Assembly: GCF_900176205.1 (NCBI RefSeq)
Contig: NZ_LT859959.1
Span: forward strand, 1,488,001-1,552,000
Source: Bradyrhizobium sp. ORS 285
Lineage (GTDB): Bacteria > Pseudomonadota > Alphaproteobacteria > Rhizobiales > Xanthobacteraceae
DNA: 64,000 nt
Direction: 5' to 3'
Shown: positions 55,021 through 63,995 of the stretch, piece by piece
How the letters are laid out: each line of letters opens with the position of its first letter
Position numbering within the stretch: the first letter of the stretch is position 1
Notes under the pieces: generated by a model
The model's database searches: none
Seen by the model: the letters and a program-made list of their open reading frames with translations, nothing else
Told to the model about the DNA's origin: nothing
Made by a program: the position numbers and the translations under genes

Positions 55021-55140
55021 GCGCAGGGAGGGCCGGGCGTTTCTCGGCCACACCTGTGGTACCTGCCGCCTGCATTTATTTGAGCAGGCGGGCCACGGGC
55101 GCGGCCAGCGCCCGGCCTTCCCTGCGCCCTTCTGTTTTTG
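55021..55140 (+). repeat. Structured dispersed repeat, copy B (possible noncoding RNA)
   Basis: The outer stem 55021-55039 pairs with 55109-55127 over 19 positions with one G-T wobble. The inner hairpin is CCGCCTGC (55066-55073), 10-base loop, GCAGGCGG (55084-55091). It shares with copy A (1340-1465) the core strings tggtacctgccgcctgcat and gcaggcgggccacgggc. The fifth outer pair is A-T here and G-C in copy A. It ends with CGCCC...GGGCG around 55125-55148. No coding potential is apparent. Confidence 0.65.
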
Positions 55141-55223
55141 GGGGGCGATTCAATTGCAGAGCTCGGACGCCGCTGGCGCCGCGAGGAGCGTGCAGCCATG
55201 ACCCACGGAGCGCGCCACACATT

Positions 55224-55332
55224 CGCTGTCGTCCCGGCCTTGAGCCTGGACCCGTAACCACGCGCAACTGGCAGCTACGGTCCTCGCGAGATCACGCGGT
55301 ATGGATCCCGGCGCGGAGGCCGGGACGACACC
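55224..55332. repeat. Facing-hairpin intergenic repeat, copy 4
   Basis: The left unit GTCCCGGC, loop CTTGA, GCCTGGAC (55231-55251) has one mismatch. The right unit is ATCCCGGC...GCCGGGAC around 55305-55327. The interior has gagatcacgcggtatgg in common with copy 3. It sits immediately after structured repeat copy B, as copy 2 sits after copy A. Confidence 0.78.
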
Positions 55333-55462
55333 GAGGATGAGGACAGTGCGCCGCACACATGACCTCGGAGGTAACTGACATCGACATCGCGCGCGAAGAA
55401 AGTCCTTGACCCCTCCGCAGGCAAATGATGCGAAGGATGCACAGGGAGTGAAAACAACAACC

Positions 55463-56767
55463 ATGCGCCTGCCGTTCTATTATGGTTGGGTCATCGTCGC
55501 CGTGACCTTCGTGACGATGGCGATCGGCGTCAATGCGCGCACCGCGTTCTCGCTGTTCTATCCACCCATCCTCGCCGAATTCGGCTGGGACCGCGGCGTC
55601 ACCGCCGGTGCGTTCTCGTTCGGCTTCGTGGCCTCGGGCATCGTCAGTCCGCTGATCGGACGGCTGATGGATCGCACCGGCCCGCGTGCGGTGATGGAAC
55701 TCGGCGTCTCGCTGATGGCGGGTGGACTGCTGCTCGCGCCGCTGACCTCGCAGCCCTGGCATCTCTACCTGACCATCGGCGTCATGGTCGGCGCCGGCAG
55801 CGTCTGCCTCGGCTATTCCGGACAATCGCTGTTCCTGCCGAACTGGTTCATCCGCCGCCGCGGCCTCGCCATCGGCATCGCATTCGCAGGCGTCGGCATC
55901 GGCTCGATGACCCTGCTGCCCTGGGTGCAGCACATGATCGCGCAGACCAACTGGCGCACGGCCTGCACTGCGATGGGCATCGTCGTGCTGGTCGTGCTCG
56001 CGCCGATCAATCTGCTGCTGCGCAAGAAGCCGGAGGAGATCGGCCTGCGGCCCGATGGCGATGCGGCGCCGCTCGCCAACGCCGCCAAGCCGATATCCAA
56101 CGTCGTCGATCCGGTCTGGGCCGGCATCGACTGGACCTTATCCCGCGCGCTGCGCACCATCAGGTTCTGGTGGCTCGCGCTCGGCTATTTCTTCGGCCTC
56201 TATGTCTGGTACGCCGTGCAGGTGCATCAGACGAAGTACCTGCTCGAGATCGGTTTCAGCTCCAACGTCGCGGTGTGGGCGCTCGGCGCCGTCAGCCTGC
56301 TCGGCATTCCCGGCCAGATCGCGCTCGGCCATCTCTCCGATCGGCTCGGCCGCGAGGCCGTGTGGGGGCTCGGCTGCCTCGGCTTCGCGATCTGCTTCGC
56401 TGCGTTGATCGCGCTGAAAGCGTCGCCGTCGCTCGTGCTGGTCTATGTCATGGTGGCGACGCAGGGCGCACTCGGTTACGGCATCACGTCCGTGATGGGC
56501 GCGGTCGTGCTGGAAATCTTCCAGGGCGCGCATTTCGGCAGCATTTTCGGCACGCTGATGCTGATCGGCTTGTGCGGCGGTGCTGCAGGCCCCTGGGTCA
56601 CCGGTGTGCTGTATGATCTCACCAACAGCTACACGCCGGGCTTTGCGATCGCGTTCGTTGGTGCCTTCGTCTCGGCAGCCGCGATCTGGATCGCGGCGCC
56701 GCGTCGGGTGCGCGTCGTCGCCGGACAGTTACATAGGTTGAAGACGGCAGCGGAGGCCGCGGCATGA
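55463..56767 (+). CDS. MFS transporter (monocarboxylate/OFA-like)
   Basis: 434 residues from the ATG at 55463; in-frame GTG (55448) and TTG (55406) are alternatives. Twelve helices: YYGWVIVAVTFVTMAIGV first, then FGWDRGVTAGAFSFGFVASG, GRLMDRTGPRAVM (loop motif) and GHLSDRLGREAVWG in the second half. The FYYGWVIV start and the W-D-R sequence are typical of the OFA/MCT-like branch carrying monocarboxylates. It is followed after 67 bases by a cytochrome P450, so the pair may import and oxidise one substrate. Confidence 0.87.
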   Translation: MRLPFYYGWVIVAVTFVTMAIGVNARTAFSLFYPPILAEFGWDRGVTAGAFSFGFVASGIVSPLIGRLMDRTGPRAVMELGVSLMAGGLLLAPLTSQPWHLYLTIGVMVGAGSVCLGYSGQSLFLPNWFIRRRGLAIGIAFAGVGIGSMTLLPWVQHMIAQTNWRTACTAMGIVVLVVLAPINLLLRKKPEEIGLRPDGDAAPLANAAKPISNVVDPVWAGIDWTLSRALRTIRFWWLALGYFFGLYVWYAVQVHQTKYLLEIGFSSNVAVWALGAVSLLGIPGQIALGHLSDRLGREAVWGLGCLGFAICFAALIALKASPSLVLVYVMVATQGALGYGITSVMGAVVLEIFQGAHFGSIFGTLMLIGLCGGAAGPWVTGVLYDLTNSYTPGFAIAFVGAFVSAAAIWIAAPRRVRVVAGQLHRLKTAAEAAA

Positions 56768-56834
56768 TGTGTGAGCTGGCTTGCCATGACGCTTCCGCCG
56801 TGAACCAATCAGGAAACTCTGGGAAAGGGACCAC

Positions 56835-58067
56835 ATGAACGAGCATGTCCAGGCTGCCAAAGCCGCGCCGCTGTTCAATCCGCTGTCGCCGGAGTTCATC
56901 CGCAATCCCTATCCGTTCTATCAGCAGCTCCGCGACAATGATCCGGTGCATGTCACGCCGTTCGGCTCGTTCCTCGCCAGCCGGCACGCGGAAGCGAGCC
57001 TCGTGCTGCGTGACAAGCGGTTCGGCAAGGATTTCGTCGCCCGCTCGATCCGCCGCTACGGCCCTGACATCATGAACGAGCCGATCTTCCGCAGCATGAG
57101 CCATTGGATGCTGCAGCAGGATCCGCCGGATCACACCCGCTTGCGCGGTCTCGTGGTGAAGGCCTTCACCGCGCGCCGCGTCGAGGACATGCGGCCGCGC
57201 ATCCAGGCGATCGTCGATGCCACGCTCGACGAGATCATCCCGAACGGCAAGATGGACCTGATCGAGGACTTCGCCTTCAAGCTTCCGGTCACGGTGATTT
57301 GCGACATGCTCGGAATCCCCGAGGAGCATCGCGAGGCGTTCTACAAGAGCTCGCGCGAGGGCGGGCGGCTGCTCGAGCCGGTGCCGCTGTCGAAGGCGGA
57401 GATCGCCGAGGGCAATGCCGGCAACGCGGTCTCCCGAGCGTATTTCCAGCATCTGTTCGAGCTGCGCCGCAAGCAGCCGGGCGACGACCTGACCACGCAG
57501 CTGCTGCAGGCGGAAGAGGACGGCGCCAAGCTCTCCCACGAGGAGCTCACCGCCAACATCATCCTGCTGTTCGGCGCGGGACACGAGACCACGGTCAACC
57601 TGATCGGTAACGGCCTGCTGGCGCTGTATCGCAATCCCGAGCAGCTGGCGCTGTTGAAGGCGCGTCCCGAGCTGATCACCAATGCGATCGAGGAGTTCCT
57701 GCGCTACGATTCCTCGGTGCAGCTCACCGGGCGGGTGGCGCTCGAGGACATCGAGGATCTCGGCGGCCGCCGGATTCCCGCGGGCGAGACCGTGCTGTGC
57801 CTGCTCGGCTCGGCCAACCGCGATCCCGCTGTTTATCCGGACAATCCGGAGCAGCTCGACATCACCAGGGCGAACGTCAAGCCGCTGTCGTTCGGCGGCG
57901 GCATCCACCATTGCCTGGGCGCGCAGCTCGCCCGGATCGAGGCGGAAGTCGCGATCGGAACCCTGCTGCGGCGGCTGCCGGAGTTGAAGCTCGATGACGC
58001 GGACAACCCGGACTGGCGTCCGACCTTCGTGCTGCGCGGCCTGAAGCGGCTGCCGGCGCACTGGTAA
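56835..58067 (+). CDS. Cytochrome P450 (class I bacterial type)
   Basis: 410 residues, soluble. I-helix LLFGAGHETTVNLIGN with the acid/alcohol-like pair (His-Glu-Thr-Thr), ExxR in EEFLRYDSS, and the heme loop FGGGIHHCLGAQLAR with Cys360. Length and lack of a membrane anchor fit a bacterial CYP fed by a ferredoxin and reductase; neither is coded here. Substrate unknown. Confidence 0.95.
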   Translation: MNEHVQAAKAAPLFNPLSPEFIRNPYPFYQQLRDNDPVHVTPFGSFLASRHAEASLVLRDKRFGKDFVARSIRRYGPDIMNEPIFRSMSHWMLQQDPPDHTRLRGLVVKAFTARRVEDMRPRIQAIVDATLDEIIPNGKMDLIEDFAFKLPVTVICDMLGIPEEHREAFYKSSREGGRLLEPVPLSKAEIAEGNAGNAVSRAYFQHLFELRRKQPGDDLTTQLLQAEEDGAKLSHEELTANIILLFGAGHETTVNLIGNGLLALYRNPEQLALLKARPELITNAIEEFLRYDSSVQLTGRVALEDIEDLGGRRIPAGETVLCLLGSANRDPAVYPDNPEQLDITRANVKPLSFGGGIHHCLGAQLARIEAEVAIGTLLRRLPELKLDDADNPDWRPTFVLRGLKRLPAHW

Positions 58068-58241
58068 CCATTTCCGTTAACGGAGTTGTTGTGCAACGCC
58101 CCCGGAAAGAACGACAGCGCTGTGACTTCGCCATACTTAATCCTATATGATGCAGCGCTCCGGTATCGACGTCCGTGGGGCCGCGGCCGTGCGGGCTGAA
58201 GGCTTTGCGACGCCGGGGCGTTGTCCTTTGAGGGAGACCCC

Positions 58242-61200
58242 GTGCAGACGACCCTGCTCGGCTTGGCGATTGCCTTCATCCTTGCGCTCCTTGCTGCGCT
58301 GATCGGCCCGTACTTCGTCGACTGGAACCAGTTCCGGCCGCAGTTCGAGGCCGAGGCGGGCAAGATCATCGGCGTGCCCGTGCGGGTCGCCGGTGCGCTG
58401 GACGCACGGCTGTTGCCGACGCCGACCTTGCGGCTGCGCCAGGTCACCTTCGGCGGCGCCAACCACCTCGGCAAGCTGCGCGCCGACAAGCTCGACGTCG
58501 AGTTCAGCCTCGGCGACCTCATGCGCGGGGAGTGGCGGGCGAACGAGCTGACCATCGGCGGCATGGCCGCGGATCTCGGCCTCGACGCCAAGGGGCAGGT
58601 CGACCTGCCGTCCGCCTCCGGCAAGTTCAATCTCGCTGCGCTCGCGATCGACCGCTTCAACCTGACCGGCCGCGTCGCCCTGCACGACGCCGCCAGCCGC
58701 TCGACCCTGGAGCTGACCGACATCGTGTTCTCCGGCGACGTCCGTTCACTGGCCGGCTCGCTGCGCGGCGACGGCGCCGTCTCGATCCGCGGCGGCCGCT
58801 ATCCGTTCCGGCTGTCGTCGAGCCAGGACAAGGATTCCAACGGCCTCCGCGTCCACCTCAACATCGATCCCGGCGAGCGCCCGGTCATGGCCGATGTCGA
58901 GGGCCTGATCAGCTTTCCGAACCGCGCGCCCAAGTTCGAAGGCGCGCTGACACTGTCGTCACCGCCAAAGGAGCCGGCTGCCGACAAGGAGAAGCCGGCG
59001 AAGGACCAGGCCGCGAAGGAGCCGTCCGCCAAGGCGGCCACGTCCGCGACCCTCGCCCCCGGCGCGACGCCGTGGCGCATCGCCACCAAGATCGTCGGGG
59101 ACCCGGCCTCGGCCAAGCTCGACCAGATCGAGGTCAGCTTCGGCCAGGAGGATCGCTCGCTGAAATTCGCCGGCAGTGGCGACATCCGTTTCGGTGCCAC
59201 CCCGACGCTGAAGGCATCGCTCTCCGCACGCCAGCTCGATGCCGACAAGCTCCTCACGGGCGGCGACGACGTGAAGGACCGGCGGGCCATCGCGCCTGCG
59301 CTGGTGCTGCCGGCGCTGCGCAACTGGATCGCCCAGCTGCCGACATTGCCGATGCCGGCCAACGTGCAGTTCTCCACCGAGCAGATCATGCTCTCCGGCC
59401 GGCCGGTGCAGAACTTCACTGCCGATCTGCACAACGAGCCGACCGCCTGGAGCCTCGAGAAGGTCGACCTGCGCGCGCCGGGCTCGACGCGCCTGACCTT
59501 CCGGACGATCGGCATCTCCACCTCGGTCACCGCGGGCTTTACCGGTGCGCTCGATCTCGACTCCTCCGAGCCGGACGCGCTGGTCGCCTGGCTGCAGGGC
59601 CGCACCGATAACAGCTACCGAACCCAGCGTCCGCTGCGCATCCGCGGCGATCTCAACGTCGCGCCGGAGCGGATCGCGATCGATGGGCTGAAGGCCGATA
59701 TCGACGGCGGTTCGGTCGACGGCCGCGTCGCCCTGATCAACCGTGCGGCCGGCGCCGGCTCGCGGTTCGAGGCGGTGCTGAAGGGCGACCGGCTCGATCT
59801 CGACGCGGCGATGGCGGTGACGCGCTCGCTGGTCGGCGTCACCGGCGAGTGGCCGGCGGAGGCCAGCGTCGCGCTGGATGTCGGCCGCGCCAAGTTGAGC
59901 GGCCAGGAGCTGCGTCCGCTCACCGCGCGGATGTCCTACGATCCGAAGACGATCGCCGTCGACCAGATCAAGTTCGGCCAGAGCGGTGGCGTGACCACCG
60001 AGGGCTCCGGCCGGTTCGATCGCGCCGATGCCACCGGACGGCTGACGGTGACGTCGATGGCCGGCTCGCTCAAGGAGATCACCGCGCTGGTGCAGCCATT
60101 CGCGCCGCAGATCTCGGCGCGCTTCGATTCGCTCGCCACGCCGCCCGGCGCAGCACGGCTGAAGCTCACGCTCGATCTCGCCAAGGATCCCGCCAATGCC
60201 GACCGCAGCCAGGCCAAGGCGGTGCTCGATCTCGACGCGCCGCAACTGAAGGGCTCGGCGACGCTGACCGCAAAGCCATCGGCTGCGGCGCTGCGCAGCT
60301 TCGAGGTCGATGCGATCGACCGCACCGAGCTCGGCGTCGAGAGCCGCATCTCTGCCGAGCAGGGCAATGTGGTGCTGGCGCTGCTCGGGCTCGACCGGAT
60401 CGCGGCCGTCGGCAACGGCCCGGCCGAATTCCAGTCGAGCGTGACCGGCGGGTGGCGGACGCCGTTGCGGGTCACCGCAAAACTCTCCGGCATCGGCCTC
60501 GACGGCGACGCGCAGGGCACGGTCGAGCCGTGGGGCGATGCCACCAAGGCGAACGTCAATCTGCGGCTGCGCAATGCCAATCTGGCGCCGCTGTTGGGCG
60601 TAAAGCCGCAGGACACGGCGGCGCAGAACATCCGCCTGTTCGGCAAGCTCGGACTGTCCGGCGGCCGCCTCACGCTGGAGGATATCGACAGCACGGTCGG
60701 CGGCTCCCGGCTGCGCGGCCGGCTGGCGGTGAATCTCGACGACGACAAACAGGTCGAGGGCGAGGTCGGGCTCGACGCGCTCGACGTGCCGCAAGTGTTC
60801 GCGGTGCTGGTCGGCGCAGCCGGCCGCGAGCAGGCCGAGCCTCTGGGCGCCGGCCTCGTAAAGGGCTGGCGTGGTCGCGTCGCGTTCCAGGCGCTGAGCG
60901 GCGCCGTGTTGAACGGCACCGACCTGCGGCCGCTCGCCGGCGCGATCAAGAGCGACGGCCAGTCGGTCACCATTGAGAATCTCAAGGGCAAGCTCGGCGG
61001 CGGCGACGTCATCGCCACCGTCGAGGCGCGGCCCAATCCGAACGGCCTCGTCCTGAACGGACGCGTCGAGCTCGCCGGCATCGACGGCAATGCGCTGCGC
61101 TATCGCAATCTGAAGATGCCCGCGGGCAAGATCTCCGCGCAGATGACGCTGGCTGCCGAAGGTCGCAGCGTGCAGGGCCTGGTCAATGCGCTCTCCGGCA

Positions 61201-62021
61201 ACGGCACCGTGACGCTCGACAATGCCTCGATCGTCAATCTCGATCCGCGCGCGTTTGATGCCGCATTGCGCGCCGCCGATGCGGGGCAGGTGACTGACGA
61301 CGCCAAGCTGCGGCAGGTCGTCGAGCCGGCGCTGGCGTCGGGCACGTTGTCGGTCGCGTCGGCGCAGATCCCCTTCATCATCCGCGACGGCCGCGTCCGC
61401 GTCGGCGCCACTACCTTGGAGGCGCAAGGCGCGCGCGCGATCGTCTCCGGCGGCTTCGACATTCCGGCCGATCAGGCCGACATCCGCGCCAGCCTGAGTT
61501 CGAACACTGTGGGCAATGCGAACAGCCGGCCGGAGGTGCAGCTGTTCGTGATGGGCACGCCCGATGCGCTGAATCGCGTGGTCGACGTGACATCGCTGTC
61601 GTCCTGGCTCGCGGTGCGCGCGATCGACCGCGAAACGCGGCGTCTGGATGCGATCGCGCGCGGCGAGGTGCCGCCGGCCTATCCGTCGTCGACGGCGTCG
61701 CTCCCGGGCGCGGAGGCGGCGCCGACTACCCCCAATGCCATCGACGTGCCGGTGCCGGGACGTGATCCGCGGCGCGATCCGCGCGCCAAGATCGGCGGCC
61801 CGCGCCCGGCCGTGCCGCCGCTCGCGACGCCGCAATCTGCTCCCGCCGCGCCGCCGGCAGCAGCTCCGCAGGCGTCGACCGTGCCGCCCGTCGCGAGCCA
61901 GTCTCAGCTAGCGCCGCTGCCGCCGCCGGTCGAGATCAAGCCTGCGCCCGGCGTGCTGCCGCCGCGACCGCGGCCGGTGCCGCGTCCGCCAGTCGTGCTG
62001 ACGCCGCCAGGCAGCCCGTGA
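58242..62021 (+). CDS. Large AsmA-family protein
   Basis: 1259 residues from the GTG at 58242, which follows GAGGGAG; a TTG at 58221 is an alternative. An N-terminal helix (LLGLAIAFILALLAALIGPYFV) leads directly to the AsmA start DWNQFRPQFEAEAGKIIGVPV. A long beta-rich periplasmic region follows, with an AsmA_2-type C-terminal part (GNGTVTLDNASIVNLDPRAF) and a Pro/Ala-rich tail from about 1170. Related proteins bridge inner and outer membranes and move phospholipids. The tail contains many PP steps and is probably disordered. A TATATGAT at 58144 may be a -10 element. Confidence 0.9.
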   Translation: MQTTLLGLAIAFILALLAALIGPYFVDWNQFRPQFEAEAGKIIGVPVRVAGALDARLLPTPTLRLRQVTFGGANHLGKLRADKLDVEFSLGDLMRGEWRANELTIGGMAADLGLDAKGQVDLPSASGKFNLAALAIDRFNLTGRVALHDAASRSTLELTDIVFSGDVRSLAGSLRGDGAVSIRGGRYPFRLSSSQDKDSNGLRVHLNIDPGERPVMADVEGLISFPNRAPKFEGALTLSSPPKEPAADKEKPAKDQAAKEPSAKAATSATLAPGATPWRIATKIVGDPASAKLDQIEVSFGQEDRSLKFAGSGDIRFGATPTLKASLSARQLDADKLLTGGDDVKDRRAIAPALVLPALRNWIAQLPTLPMPANVQFSTEQIMLSGRPVQNFTADLHNEPTAWSLEKVDLRAPGSTRLTFRTIGISTSVTAGFTGALDLDSSEPDALVAWLQGRTDNSYRTQRPLRIRGDLNVAPERIAIDGLKADIDGGSVDGRVALINRAAGAGSRFEAVLKGDRLDLDAAMAVTRSLVGVTGEWPAEASVALDVGRAKLSGQELRPLTARMSYDPKTIAVDQIKFGQSGGVTTEGSGRFDRADATGRLTVTSMAGSLKEITALVQPFAPQISARFDSLATPPGAARLKLTLDLAKDPANADRSQAKAVLDLDAPQLKGSATLTAKPSAAALRSFEVDAIDRTELGVESRISAEQGNVVLALLGLDRIAAVGNGPAEFQSSVTGGWRTPLRVTAKLSGIGLDGDAQGTVEPWGDATKANVNLRLRNANLAPLLGVKPQDTAAQNIRLFGKLGLSGGRLTLEDIDSTVGGSRLRGRLAVNLDDDKQVEGEVGLDALDVPQVFAVLVGAAGREQAEPLGAGLVKGWRGRVAFQALSGAVLNGTDLRPLAGAIKSDGQSVTIENLKGKLGGGDVIATVEARPNPNGLVLNGRVELAGIDGNALRYRNLKMPAGKISAQMTLAAEGRSVQGLVNALSGNGTVTLDNASIVNLDPRAFDAALRAADAGQVTDDAKLRQVVEPALASGTLSVASAQIPFIIRDGRVRVGATTLEAQGARAIVSGGFDIPADQADIRASLSSNTVGNANSRPEVQLFVMGTPDALNRVVDVTSLSSWLAVRAIDRETRRLDAIARGEVPPAYPSSTASLPGAEAAPTTPNAIDVPVPGRDPRRDPRAKIGGPRPAVPPLATPQSAPAAPPAAAPQASTVPPVASQSQLAPLPPPVEIKPAPGVLPPRPRPVPRPPVVLTPPGSP

Positions 62022-62046
62022 CCTCCGGTCTGCCGGAGCTGCGCCG

Positions 62047-62991
62047 ATGATGACGCTGCGCCAGGTCGAGGTCATCCGCGCAGTGATGGTCACCGGAACC
62101 ATCAACGGCGCGGCGCGGCTGCTGAAAGTGTCGGCGCCCGGCGTCAGCCGGCTCGTGAAATACACCGAGCGCTCGCTCGGCATCCGCTTTTTCCAGCGCC
62201 AGAACGGCCGCTACTTCCCGACCCCGGAAGCGCAGAACATCTTCGAGCAGATCAACAGCGTCTACGAGAAGGTCGACGATCTCAGCTACATCATCTCCAA
62301 CATCGGCCGCGGCGCGCTATCCGAACTCCGCGTCGGCTCGGTGCCGAGCATTTCCCAGGTGATGGTGCCGCGTGCGATCGAGCGCGTCCGCCGCCGCTAT
62401 CCCGATCTCGGCATCGACATCAACATCCTCAAGATCGAGGAGGCGATCGACTATCTGATGCTCGGCAAGGGCGAGTGCGTGGCGATGAGCTACCGGCTCG
62501 ACCATTCCGGCCTGGAATTCATGCCGCTGGCCTCGGGCGAGTTGTTCTGCATTGTGCCTGAGGGCCATGAGCTCGCCGGCCGCAAGCAGGTGTCGGCGGC
62601 GGAGATGACGCGCTATCCGCTGATCGGCATCGATCCCAACGATCCTTACGGCCGCATCATGGCCGAGATCTTCGCGCGCAACAAACTCAGCTACAACATC
62701 TCGATCAAGGCGCGCTTCGGCACCACCGTGTGCGCGTTGGTGAAGGCGGGCCTCGGCATCGCCGTGATCGATCAGTTCACCGTCGCCCATGGCGGCTATC
62801 CCGGCGTCGAGCTGATCAAGATCGCCGAGCCAACGCGCTTCGACACCTACATCGCCGTCAAGGGCGGCACGCCGCTGTCGCTTTATGCCGAGCACTTCAT
62901 CGATTGCCTGCGCTCGGAGATGCGCGCGCTCGAGCCGGGCCGCCGTCAGGCTGCGAAGGCTGCAAAAAAAGCAGCCCCCGGAAAAAGATAA
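62047..62991 (+). CDS. LysR-family transcriptional regulator
   Basis: 314 residues. HTH: LRQVEVIRAVMVTGTINGAARLLKVSAPGVSRLVKYTE. The effector domain (about 95-295) includes LRVGSVPSISQVMVPRAI. The C-terminus is basic (AAKAAKKAAPGKR). A 6-bp hairpin around a seven-A run (62958-62976) lies inside the end of the gene. It is followed by the shikimate/quinate dehydrogenase-like gene in the same direction, and its own stop codon forms part of a T-N11-A palindrome, so it probably controls that gene. Confidence 0.9.
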   Translation: MMTLRQVEVIRAVMVTGTINGAARLLKVSAPGVSRLVKYTERSLGIRFFQRQNGRYFPTPEAQNIFEQINSVYEKVDDLSYIISNIGRGALSELRVGSVPSISQVMVPRAIERVRRRYPDLGIDINILKIEEAIDYLMLGKGECVAMSYRLDHSGLEFMPLASGELFCIVPEGHELAGRKQVSAAEMTRYPLIGIDPNDPYGRIMAEIFARNKLSYNISIKARFGTTVCALVKAGLGIAVIDQFTVAHGGYPGVELIKIAEPTRFDTYIAVKGGTPLSLYAEHFIDCLRSEMRALEPGRRQAAKAAKKAAPGKR

Positions 62992-63001
62992 CATAATGTT
63001 A
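62989..63001. promoter_or_regulatory. T-N11-A palindrome (LysR box candidate)
   Basis: TAACAT-A-ATGTTA is a perfect 13-bp palindrome with the T-N11-A form recognised by LysR proteins. It overlaps the stop codon of the upstream LysR gene and lies 113 bases before the dehydrogenase GTG. Confidence 0.6.
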
Positions 63002-63113
63002 GGTTTGGCGGATATTTGGGTAATTGTGTTAGCCGGCGGACGCGCTATCGTCTGCGGCGACCTTCATCGCTCCCGCGGCGATCGCGCGAGCTGTAGACGA
63101 GACTGAAGCGAAC

Positions 63114-63995
63114 GTGCCTGATCTTTCCGCGCTCAAAGCCCGCAAATTCCTGACCGGCTTGATCGGTGCGCCGATCGCGCATTCGGCCTCTCCCGCCATG
63201 CACGAGCATGCTGCGGCCGCGCTCGGCGTGCGCTGCCACTATCAGCTGATCGAGGTGGCCGGCGCCGACCGCGCGGGTCTGAAGATGCTGCTGGAGGGCG
63301 TTCGCCAGCTCGGATTTGCCGGCGTCAACGTGACCTATCCCTACAAGGAAGCCGTGGTCGAGCTGCTCGACGAGCTCGCGCCGAAGGCGGCTGCGATGGG
63401 GGCGGTCAATACCGTCGTCGTGCGTGATGGACGGCTGATCGGCCACAACACCGATACCACTGGCTTCGAACGCGCCGTGGCGCCGCTGGTCGCTCAGTCC
63501 GGCCGCGGCGTGGTGGCGCTGATCGGCGCGGGCGGCGTCGGCAAGGCGATCGCCTTCGCGCTTGCGAACCTCGGTGTTGCCGGCCTGCGCATCTACGACA
63601 CCGAGCGCACGCGCGTCGAAAAGCTCACGAGCTCATTGCCGGCAGGCATGGAAGCGGTGATCGCCGAGAGCGTCGAAGAGGCCCTGCAGGGCGTGGCCGG
63701 CGTCGTCAATGGCACGCCGATCGGGATGCTGCCGAACCGCGGTACGCCGGTGCCTGATCATCTGCTGCGCGCCGATCTCTGGGTCGCGGACGCCGTCTAT
63801 TCGCCGCTGTGGACGCCGCTGCTGAAGGCCGCAAAGGCCAGGGGGGCGCAGGTGCTGCTCGGGCGCGAGCTCGCCATCTACCAGGCCGCTGATGCCTTCG
63901 AGCTCTTCACCGGGCTTGCGCCGTCGACCGAGGCGATGGGAGCGGCCTTCGACAATCACATGGCGGAGAGATATCAGGCGGTTGACGCCGCCTGA
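63114..63995 (+). CDS. Shikimate/quinate 5-dehydrogenase-like protein
   Basis: 293 residues from a GTG at 63114. Substrate-side motifs: IAHSASPAMHEHAA, NVTYPYKEAV with the catalytic Lys, and GHNTDTTGFERAV with Asp. The nucleotide fold has GAGGVGKAIAFALANLG. NVTYPYKE and the length resemble quinate/shikimate dehydrogenases of catabolic type (actinobacterial relatives) more than biosynthetic AroE (NVTxPHK), so this is likely a catabolic paralogue. The acidic residue after the P-loop (YDTERTR) would favour NAD+ over NADP+. Stop is seen within the window. Confidence 0.88.
   Translation: MPDLSALKARKFLTGLIGAPIAHSASPAMHEHAAAALGVRCHYQLIEVAGADRAGLKMLLEGVRQLGFAGVNVTYPYKEAVVELLDELAPKAAAMGAVNTVVVRDGRLIGHNTDTTGFERAVAPLVAQSGRGVVALIGAGGVGKAIAFALANLGVAGLRIYDTERTRVEKLTSSLPAGMEAVIAESVEEALQGVAGVVNGTPIGMLPNRGTPVPDHLLRADLWVADAVYSPLWTPLLKAAKARGAQVLLGRELAIYQAADAFELFTGLAPSTEAMGAAFDNHMAERYQAVDAA

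Noticed and set aside
58959-61835. A 958-codon open frame on the minus strand opposite the AsmA gene
   Set aside because: It is a shadow of a high-GC gene: low-complexity Arg/Ala/Gly composition, no domain motifs, and the plus-strand frame has a signal anchor and AsmA motifs.
62958-62976. Intrinsic terminator GGCTGC-A7-GCAGCC
   Set aside because: It lies inside the end of the LysR coding sequence, is followed by C-rich sequence and not a T-run, and the A-run encodes lysines of the basic tail.
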